Part shown: positions 1 through 5,148 of the stretch, piece by piece
Layout: every line of letters begins with the position of its first letter
How positions within the stretch are numbered: position 1 is the stretch's first letter
Source of the DNA: JBCBJX01 sp038522735
GTDB taxonomy: Bacteria; Pseudomonadota; Alphaproteobacteria; Caulobacterales; Parvularculaceae
Assembly: GCA_038522735.1 (NCBI GenBank)
Contig: JBCBJX010000135.1
Location: 1-5,148, forward strand
Direction of reading: 5' to 3'
Length of the DNA stretch: 5,148 bases
Translations under genes and position numbers: made by a program
The notes under the pieces: generated by a model
What the model saw: the letters and a program-made list of their open reading frames with translations, nothing else
Database searches by the model: none
What the model was told of the DNA's origin: nothing

Positions 1-519
1 GAGATCAGCGCCGAAAGCGACGCCGTGAATGTCGGTTCCCGCCACAGGATTGGAGTCGCCGTTGCGGTTGGCGCCGACGACGCCGCCGACTTGCGTGGAA
101 AGCTGGTCCTCCAACGCATAGGGGCGCGTATCGATCGCGAAGGACTGGGCGATCTGGCCGGCGAGGTCCGGGTGCGTTGCGTCGAGCCCGGCGCCGAGGA
201 TCGCCACGCGCACGCCGTCTCCGCCGCGAATAATGCCGTTGCGCGATGCGTAGGCTTCTGCGACGCCGATCGCATCGAAATTAGCGAAGTTGTTCGTGTA
301 TTCGGCGTTCTCCCAGCTCGCGATGACGGCGGGGTCGAGCGCGGCGCCGGTCGCGTCGGCGGGAAAAAACTCGGTGTCGTTGATCGGTCCTCCTCCGCCG
401 CCAGAGCCGATCGGGACGCCAACGGACGGGGCGTCGCCGGAGGAGGTGGAGCACGCCGCGACGAGGGCGGCGGCGGCGAGCGGGCTCGCGGAGTTGAGGA
501 GGCGCTTCGTTACGGTCAC
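1..519 (-). CDS. Subtilase-fold (S8-like) lipoprotein, N-terminal part, catalytic Asp and His apparently missing
   Basis: The first 173 residues are visible; the gene runs off the left edge. A lipoprotein signal is clear: K5-R6, a hydrophobic Ala/Leu stretch, then lipobox V-A-A-C with the lipidated Cys at 23, followed by a Ser/Gly-rich tether (24-45). Export and membrane anchoring are therefore expected. From about residue 80 the sequence follows subtilases: an AYA segment, then VRVAILGAGLDATHPDLAG (103-121), which aligns with the Asp motif (V-A-V-I-D-S/T-G). The Asp position is Gly109. The expected HGTHVAG reads LSTQVGG (140-146), so the catalytic His is Leu140 and the second His is Gln143. 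The usual later HGVA motif is kept at 165-168. The Ser motif would lie outside the window. The GTG start at 519 is preceded by GGGGA with 8 bases spacing. An in-frame GTG at 573 is possible but would place the lipobox far from the start. The fold is fairly sure; loss of activity is inference from alignment by eye. Confidence 0.82.
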   Translation of the reverse strand, partial: MTVTKRLLNSASPLAAAALVAACSTSSGDAPSVGVPIGSGGGGGPINDTEFFPADATGAALDPAVIASWENAEYTNNFANFDAIGVAEAYASRNGIIRGGDGVRVAILGAGLDATHPDLAGQIAQSFAIDTRPYALEDQLSTQVGGVVGANRNGDSNPVAGTDIHGVAFGADL

Positions 520-744
520 GGACGGTTTCCCCGGCGCTGGCGGTCCCGCGAGGCGCGCGGGACGCAAAATCACGGGGGGAGGCTAGCCGTCCATGGCTTC
601 CATTCCGTTAAGCATGCGGGGGCGGATTGGGCCCTGCGCGTTTACGCACCGCTTACGGAGATTGATCGTCTGATAAGCCGCCGCCCGCCCGAAGGAGGAC
701 GCGAACGGCCGACTCGAAAGCGAACCGGCCGCCGGCGTTTCGGA

Positions 745-2076
745 TCAGAAGTTGAGGGTGAGCGCGACGCTCCACGCGTCGGTCACATCCTCTTCGAGGT
801 CGATGCGGGTGTAGTCGGCGCGCCAGCCGACGGGGCCGACGAATTTGCCGCGCAGACCGCCGCCGAAGGCGAAGCCGCCGTCGATCGTCGTCTCGAAGTT
901 CTCGACCGGGAACGCCGGGCTCCCGCCGCCGTCCGCCATGGTGGCCGCGACCAGCTCGTAAGTGTCCATGGGCGGGGTGTAATCGTCGCCGCCGACGTCG
1001 ACGAGGAAATGACGGGTGAAGCGGATTTCCGAGTAACCCGCCCGCGCGAACGCGACGAGGCCGCGGGGCAGCGGGAAGTTTGCGACGCCGTAGGCGCCCC
1101 ACTGGCTGCGCAGATCCGTATCGATGATCTGGCGTTCGACGCCGTCGAATATGCCGGTCTGCGTGGTGGTCGGATCGTCGTCGACAGGCAGGTGGTACTC
1201 GCCTTCGATGCCGGCGTATTTGCCGATGTCGAGGCCAAGACGCCCGCCCGCGGCGTGAAACTCCGGCTCGTCCAGCTCAAAATACGTGTACGTCGCCTCG
1301 ATCCGCGGTTTCAGGAGCCCGCCGAGAAGCCCGCCGGCTGCGGCGGCTTTCGCTGCGTCGTCCGCACCCGCAGCGTCGGCGGCGCCGTCCGCATCCGACG
1401 TCTCCATGGCGTCGACCGTTTCCGTGGAGACCGCGGCCACCTCTTCCGGCGTCGCAGCGATCAGCGCGCCGGCCGCGCCCGCGCCGGCGGCGGCGAAGAT
1501 GAACTCCACCCGGCGGTTGAAGCCGTGCTGGGAGCCGACGGCGTTCGGGAAGAGCGGCGCCGTTTCGCCGAAGCCGATGGTGCGGATGTCGACGCCGGTC
1601 GCGCCGCGGCCGCGCAGGGCGGCGGCGGCGGCGTCGGCCCGGCGGTCCGAGAGGGTCTTGTTATAGGGTGCGGGGCCGCGGCTGTCGGCGTGGCCGGCGA
1701 TGATGAGCAGGGTGTCGCCGTCCGTCTCCAGCTCTTCAGCGATCGTGTCGACCGCCGCTTCGCCCTCGGCGCTGAGGCTCGTCGAATCGAAGCCGAAGAA
1801 GGTGCGCCCCGGGAAGACAACCCGCAACAGCGTGCGGCCGTTCAAGATGTCCGCCGGCAGAAGGCCGCGCAGGTCCGCCGTATCGAATAGCGAGAGCCGG
1901 CCGTCGTCGGCGAGGCGCTCCATCCGGGCGCAGCTCGCCTCGCCGTCCTCGCCCGCTTCGGCGCAGTACTGGGCGAGATCGATCGCGGCGCCGTGGTCGG
2001 TGACCTGGGCGGCGGCGGACGTGACCGCCGTCGTGGAAAAGAGGGAAAGAAGAATGAAGTTCAAGCGCGTGCGCAT
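745..2076 (-). CDS. OmpA-like outer-membrane protein with reversed domain order
   Basis: This 443-residue protein is probably an outer-membrane anchor to peptidoglycan. Residues 1-23 are a Sec signal peptide ending in A-A-A, with mature protein from Gln24. A short segment holding Cys38 and Cys49, a possible disulphide, comes next. An OmpA-like peptidoglycan-binding domain spans about 90-194: GHADSRG at 128-134, then N139, L142-S143 and R146-A147. D131 and R146, 15 residues apart, match the Asp/Arg pair that binds diaminopimelate in this family. An Ala/acidic low-complexity linker (195-254) leads to a C-terminal beta-barrel of about 185 residues (257-443) with alternating strands. It ends in L-T-L-N-F, the terminal-Phe signal read by the BAM machinery. 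Classical OmpA has the barrel first. The ATG at 2076 is chosen because AGGAGG lies 5 bases upstream and the signal peptide begins there. An in-frame ATG at 2175 would add 33 residues that ruin the signal peptide. A CtrA box lies upstream. Confidence 0.9.
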   Translation of the reverse strand: MRTRLNFILLSLFSTTAVTSAAAQVTDHGAAIDLAQYCAEAGEDGEASCARMERLADDGRLSLFDTADLRGLLPADILNGRTLLRVVFPGRTFFGFDSTSLSAEGEAAVDTIAEELETDGDTLLIIAGHADSRGPAPYNKTLSDRRADAAAAALRGRGATGVDIRTIGFGETAPLFPNAVGSQHGFNRRVEFIFAAAGAGAAGALIAATPEEVAAVSTETVDAMETSDADGAADAAGADDAAKAAAAGGLLGGLLKPRIEATYTYFELDEPEFHAAGGRLGLDIGKYAGIEGEYHLPVDDDPTTTQTGIFDGVERQIIDTDLRSQWGAYGVANFPLPRGLVAFARAGYSEIRFTRHFLVDVGGDDYTPPMDTYELVAATMADGGGSPAFPVENFETTIDGGFAFGGGLRGKFVGPVGWRADYTRIDLEEDVTDAWSVALTLNF

Positions 2077-2081
2077 GGCGG

Positions 2082-2087
2082 CCTCCT
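2082..2087 (-). promoter_or_regulatory. Ribosome binding site of the OmpA-like gene
   Basis: The minus strand reads AGGAGG, 5 bases before the ATG at 2076. This consensus Shine-Dalgarno decides the start of the OmpA-like gene against the longer in-frame ORF that opens at 2175. Confidence 0.85.
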
Positions 2088-2177
2088 GCGGGCGGAGAAC
2101 GCAACACGCCGCCCTTCGCGTGCGCAGCAGCACGAAGAGCCGCGACGGTTCAACAAAGAACGCACGGGTGCTCATTC

Positions 2178-2193
2178 GTTAACAATATCTTAA
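2178..2193 (-). promoter_or_regulatory. CtrA binding box upstream of the OmpA-like gene
   Basis: The minus strand reads TTAAGATATTGTTAAC, an exact match to the full CtrA consensus TTAA-N7-TTAAC known from Caulobacter and other alphaproteobacteria. It sits in the AT-rich core of the gap between the nitrilase and the OmpA-like gene, about 100 bases before the ATG at 2076, and is oriented towards that gene. CtrA commonly binds over the -35 region of promoters it activates, which would put the transcript start some 30-40 bases further on and leave a leader of roughly 60-75 bases. I see no convincing -10 hexamer. The match is direct; regulation is inferred. Confidence 0.65.
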
Positions 2194-2211
2194 AATGAAG
2201 TGTTGCGCTTC

Positions 2212-2235
2212 CGCCGCACTGTGCAGCGCGCGGCG
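2212..2235 (-). terminator. Weak inverted repeat after the nitrilase, possible terminator
   Basis: CGCCGC (2212-2217) and GCGGCG (2230-2235) can pair as a 6-bp GC stem around a 12-base loop, 54 bases beyond the nitrilase stop on the minus strand. No T-run follows directly, although an AT-rich patch containing the CtrA box begins about 20 bases on. It could end nitrilase transcription or be a chance result of high GC. Confidence 0.25.
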
Positions 2236-2289
2236 TCTCCCGCATGACGTGTAGTACTCAACGCGAACCGGCTAATGCAGAGGTGGAGG

Positions 2290-3234
2290 TCAGTCCGAAA
2301 CGCCGGTCTTCGCACGGCGGTCGACTTTCAGCTCGAAAACGTCCGGCCGCGAGTAGTGGCCCGTCACGTCGAAATCGAACTTGCCGCGGGCGATAAGGTC
2401 GAAGTCGAGCTCGGCCGTCACGATGCCCTCCTGGTTCCAGAGGGGCCCCGCCAGAACGTCGCCGAAGGGCGAGACGATGAGGGAGCCGCCTTTGATGAGG
2501 GCGCCCTCCGACCCGTCCGTGCCCTTCGCGCCCGCTGGCCAATCGTCCGGCATGTGGCAGGTGGTGAGGTACTGGCAGGAGGAAAGGACGAAGCAGCGCC
2601 CCTCCATGGCGATCGTCCGCATCAGGGCGGACCAGTTCTCCCGATCATCTACCGTCGGCGCGCAGTAAAGTTCGACGCCCTGCGCATACTGAGAGACGCG
2701 CAGGAGGGGCATGTAATTCTCCCAGCAGATGACGGTGGCGATGCGGCCGGCGGGCGCGTCGTGGACGTCAAGGGTGGAGCCGTCCCCCTGCCCCCAGACG
2801 AGCCGCTCCATGGCCGTCGGCATGAGCTTGCGCCGCTTGCCGAGAAGCCGCCCGTCCCGCGCGAACGTCATCGCCGTGCAGTAAAGGGTGCCGCCCCGTC
2901 CGCCCTCGGAGCGCTCCATGACGCCGACGACGATGTCGAGCCCGGTCTCCTTGGCGATCTCGCCGATGCGCTCCGTCTCCGGCCCCGGCACGGCGATCCC
3001 GGCCTCCAGATAGCGCTGGAACACCGCCCGCCCCTCCGCCGACCGCGAGCCCACCTGCGCCCCGAAATCATGCCCCTTGGGGTACCCGCCGAGAAACGCC
3101 TCCGGAAAGACGGCGAGTTCGGCCCCCTCCGCCGCAGCGCGCGCGGCGAGGTCCGCCAGCTTCTCCAGCGTGCGCGGCGTGTCGAAAACGTGGGAGCCGG
3201 CCTGAACGACGGCGGCGGTGATGGCGCGGGGCAT
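2290..3234 (-). CDS. Nitrilase (carbon-nitrogen hydrolase superfamily)
   Basis: This 314-residue protein has the size and motifs of a true nitrilase, a cytoplasmic enzyme that hydrolyses an organic nitrile to the acid and ammonia. The Glu-Lys-Cys triad is intact: E45 in FPEAFLGGYPKG, K136 in KRRKLMPT, and C170 in VICWENYMPLLR. The Cys-Trp-Glu-Asn-Tyr-Met-Pro run is typical of nitrilases rather than amidases or carbamoylases. The C-terminal GHYSRPDVF segment is also characteristic of the nitrilase branch. The ATG at 3234 is chosen because MPRAITAAVVQAG is the usual first strand of the fold and AAGGA (3243-3247) lies 8 bases upstream. A GTG at 3279 extends the frame by 15 residues but has no ribosome binding site. 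The substrate cannot be read from sequence: aliphatic, aryl or cyanide-type are all open. It stands apart from its neighbours, between a hairpin upstream and a 213-base gap downstream. Confidence 0.92.
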   Translation of the reverse strand: MPRAITAAVVQAGSHVFDTPRTLEKLADLAARAAAEGAELAVFPEAFLGGYPKGHDFGAQVGSRSAEGRAVFQRYLEAGIAVPGPETERIGEIAKETGLDIVVGVMERSEGGRGGTLYCTAMTFARDGRLLGKRRKLMPTAMERLVWGQGDGSTLDVHDAPAGRIATVICWENYMPLLRVSQYAQGVELYCAPTVDDRENWSALMRTIAMEGRCFVLSSCQYLTTCHMPDDWPAGAKGTDGSEGALIKGGSLIVSPFGDVLAGPLWNQEGIVTAELDFDLIARGKFDFDVTGHYSRPDVFELKVDRRAKTGVSD

Positions 3235-3291
3235 GGGCGGGGTCCTTTTCGCCAAAAGAACCAGCCTCCTCTCCCGCACTCAATTCACAAA

Positions 3292-3323
3292 CCGCTCATC
3301 CCGGCGGAAGCCGGGACGAGCGG
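3292..3323 (-). terminator. Strong GNRA-loop hairpin just after the DUF433 gene (terminator or palindromic repeat)
   Basis: TCCCGGC (3299-3305) and GCCGGGA (3310-3316) pair perfectly around the plus-strand loop GGAA, a GNRA tetraloop. After one A/C mismatch (3298/3317) the stem continues for 6 bp: CCGCTC (3292-3297) with GAGCGG (3318-3323). On the minus strand it begins two bases after the DUF433 stop codon and is followed by TTTG, a poor T-run. It would make a good transcript end for DUF433 and separate it from the nitrilase. The core also resembles the dispersed palindromes common between alphaproteobacterial genes, and the GNRA loop forms in RNA read from the plus strand. Only one copy is in the window, so its repeat nature cannot be shown here. 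Confidence 0.6.
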
Positions 3324-3325
3324 AG

Positions 3326-3538
3326 TTAGGTGAGAGAAGCTCGGGCGGCGTAGTTGAGCGCCGCCGTCACGTCCGCGTCTTCGAGATACGGATAATCCGT
3401 CAGGATCGCCTCGCGCGTGGCGCCCGCAGCAAGCATCTCAAGGACGTCGGCGACCCGCACGCGCAGGCCGCGAATGCACGGCTTCCCGAAGCAGACCTCC
3501 GGGTCGACGGTGATGCGGGGAAAGACTTCTGTTTGCAT
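3326..3538 (-). CDS. DUF433 family protein, antitoxin-like, without its usual partner
   Basis: This small protein (70 residues from the ATG at 3538) covers the DUF433 domain end to end: R8-I-T-V-D12-P, F17-G-K-P20, I22-R-G24, the helix VADVLEMLAAGAT (29-41), then I45-L-T-D-Y-P50 and A59-A-L-N-Y-A-A (59-65). DUF433 is a compact helix-turn-helix-like domain, usually found as an antitoxin directly upstream of a DUF5615 PIN-like toxin gene. Here no such gene follows: a hairpin starts two bases after the stop and then comes the nitrilase. So it is an orphan antitoxin, a regulator, or a partner of something encoded elsewhere. The start at 3538 has GAGG 11 bases upstream; an in-frame ATG at 3553 has no ribosome binding site. 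The 125 bases upstream, back to the end of the next gene, have lower GC and presumably hold its promoter, though I cannot point to one with confidence. Confidence 0.85.
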   Translation of the reverse strand: MQTEVFPRITVDPEVCFGKPCIRGLRVRVADVLEMLAAGATREAILTDYPYLEDADVTAALNYAARASLT

Positions 3539-3663
3539 GGCCTTGCGCCTCATTCGGTGCGGATGATGAGGGTACTAAGGTCCGTTAGCCCTTGGAACCG
3601 GCGCCGTTGCTGGTCTCGAACAATACTCCGCAATACAAAACCGCTTTGCCTGAATTTCCATAG

Positions 3664-4293
3664 TCAACAGAGCTCGCCAAGCTTACTCTCCATACTGTCG
3701 ATAGAATCCAAAATGCTCTTCAAGAAAGGTGTCAATTCGCGAAAAAATACCTCTCGCCATTCCGAAACATTCACTACAATAATCACCGATCTGCCACTGA
3801 TCTGTGCGCCGGCGATTAGCTCGGGCGCACGGGAGATGTCCGTCTCAACGGTCGGCCAAATAACGGCCGTGAATGAACCCGCTGTAAACTCTCCAAAGTC
3901 AAAAAATGCAGTATGTGCTTGAAGTCCATTGCTTAGTCGATCCGCATACGATGGGTGACCAGAAATGATGTTGCGGGCTCGGCGTATTTTACTCAACTCG
4001 ACGTTTTCCCAAGCATCACGTTCCGGCCCTTCAACTGCGTTATTCATAGAAATCACAGCGTCATGCATGACATTCAGCGCATTTAAAAAGCCGTACGCGG
4101 CTAGCACACAGATGCCGGGATCGTTCGGGTCGACGACCTTCTCGTAGGCTTTGGCCGCAGCTTGACCCTCAAGCAGTACATCAACGCCCGCGCAAAAACG
4201 GTCGCGGCGCTCCTGTCCATGCGGACCGCCTGATAGAATTTTATACGTGCCGACACGATCCGATATTGCTTCGCGTAAATCAGAAAATGCCAA
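3664..4293 (-). CDS. Uncharacterised 209-residue protein with a HEPN-type R-N-x4-H motif
   Basis: I do not recognise a named family. No signal peptide or membrane segment is evident, so it is probably cytoplasmic. The N-terminal two thirds look helical. A segment YGFLNALNVMHDAV (67-80) is followed by K102-I-R-R-A-R107-N-I-I-S-G-H113-P. R107-N-x4-H113 fits the HEPN nuclease pattern (R, a polar residue, then His within 4-6 residues), seen in RNases of toxin-antitoxin and abortive-infection systems. A more strand-like middle (128-175, including SVIIVVN) and a C-terminal helix (180-205) follow. The start is TTG at 4293; GGAGG lies 8 bases upstream, and the gene begins 19 bases after the thiC stop, so read-through from thiC is likely. 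GC is clearly lower than in neighbouring genes and TTA and ATA codons occur, both suggesting recent acquisition. That the gene is real is likely; the HEPN nuclease role is inference from one motif. Confidence 0.75.
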   Translation of the reverse strand: MAFSDLREAISDRVGTYKILSGGPHGQERRDRFCAGVDVLLEGQAAAKAYEKVVDPNDPGICVLAAYGFLNALNVMHDAVISMNNAVEGPERDAWENVELSKIRRARNIISGHPSYADRLSNGLQAHTAFFDFGEFTAGSFTAVIWPTVETDISRAPELIAGAQISGRSVIIVVNVSEWREVFFRELTPFLKSILDSIDSMESKLGELC

Positions 4294-4301
4294 ACTGTCT
4301 C

Positions 4302-4306
4302 CCTCC
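4302..4306 (-). promoter_or_regulatory. Ribosome binding site for the TTG start of the HEPN-like gene
   Basis: The minus strand reads GGAGG, followed by GAG, inside the 19-base spacer between the thiC stop and the TTG at 4293, with 8 bases spacing. Its strength supports a TTG start here. It also suggests the gene is meant to be translated from a thiC read-through message. Confidence 0.7.
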
Positions 4307-4312
4307 AGCAGC

Positions 4313-5148
<836 letters not shown>

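Noticed and set aside
520..573. An upstream GTG start (573) for the lipoprotein
   Set aside because: The sequence before it is C-rich with no Shine-Dalgarno, and it would put the lipidated Cys at about residue 41. The start at 519 gives a normal lipoprotein signal.
720..743. GC-rich imperfect inverted repeats just after the OmpA-like stop
   Set aside because: Only short CCGG/CGAA pairings with bulges and no T-run follow, so I do not call a terminator.
25..1890. A 621-codon open frame on the plus strand
   Set aside because: It is antisense to two well-supported genes (the subtilase-like lipoprotein and the OmpA-like gene), is rich in Arg/Gly/Ala from the complementary GC pattern, and shows no family motif. 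It is a shadow of high GC.
2077..2175. A 33-residue N-terminal extension of the OmpA-like protein
   Set aside because: It has no ribosome binding site, would bury the signal peptide, and begins at the edge of a CtrA box. The ATG at 2076 has AGGAGG at ideal spacing.
2275..3333. A 352-codon plus-strand frame opposite the nitrilase
   Set aside because: It is antisense to a gene with an intact catalytic triad and has no recognisable motif.
3590..3625. A T-loop-like string (GTTCGAGACC, minus strand), considered as a tRNA fragment or attachment site
   Set aside because: The flanks do not form a T-stem or acceptor stem, and there is no CCA end and no duplicated copy in the window.

Overview
This is a GC-rich window with every recognisable gene on the minus strand. 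Transcription therefore runs from the right edge to the left: thiC (3' part), a HEPN-like unknown, a DUF433 antitoxin-like gene, a nitrilase, an OmpA-like outer-membrane protein, and the 5' part of a subtilase-like lipoprotein. The host looks like an alphaproteobacterium. The ThiC is of proteobacterial type, there is a two-domain outer-membrane protein with a C-terminal Phe, and a perfect match to the CtrA consensus (TTAA-N7-TTAAC) lies upstream of that gene. CtrA is the alphaproteobacterial cell-cycle regulator. I cannot name a genus.

Right part (about 4313-5148): the C-terminal 277 or so residues of ThiC, the radical-SAM enzyme that makes the thiamin pyrimidine; any upstream riboswitch would lie outside the window. 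Centre (about 3540-4312): a stretch visibly poorer in GC. Line 3721-3780 is 24/60 GC, against 45/60 at 2941-3000 and 41/60 at 4561-4620. It carries a 209-residue protein that starts with TTG behind a strong ribosome binding site, only 19 bases after the thiC stop. The protein contains an R-N-x4-H motif typical of HEPN RNases. Next comes a short DUF433 gene, a family that normally forms toxin-antitoxin pairs, but its usual DUF5615 toxin partner is absent. A strong GNRA-loop hairpin follows its stop directly.

Left part: a complete nitrilase with an intact Glu-Lys-Cys triad (2290-3234). Then a 443-residue outer-membrane protein whose domains run in the reverse of the classical OmpA order: the peptidoglycan-binding domain comes first and the beta-barrel last (745-2076). 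Its leader region carries the CtrA box. At the left edge is a lipoprotein of the S8 subtilase fold (1-519, continuing off the window), in which the expected catalytic Asp and His both appear to be replaced. It may be a pseudoprotease.

No stretch longer than 300 bases lacks a gene. The points most worth following are the degenerate subtilase, the HEPN-like/DUF433 island, the reversed OmpA and its CtrA box. The genes do not form one obvious pathway. thiC and the HEPN-like gene may share a transcript; the others look like separate units.
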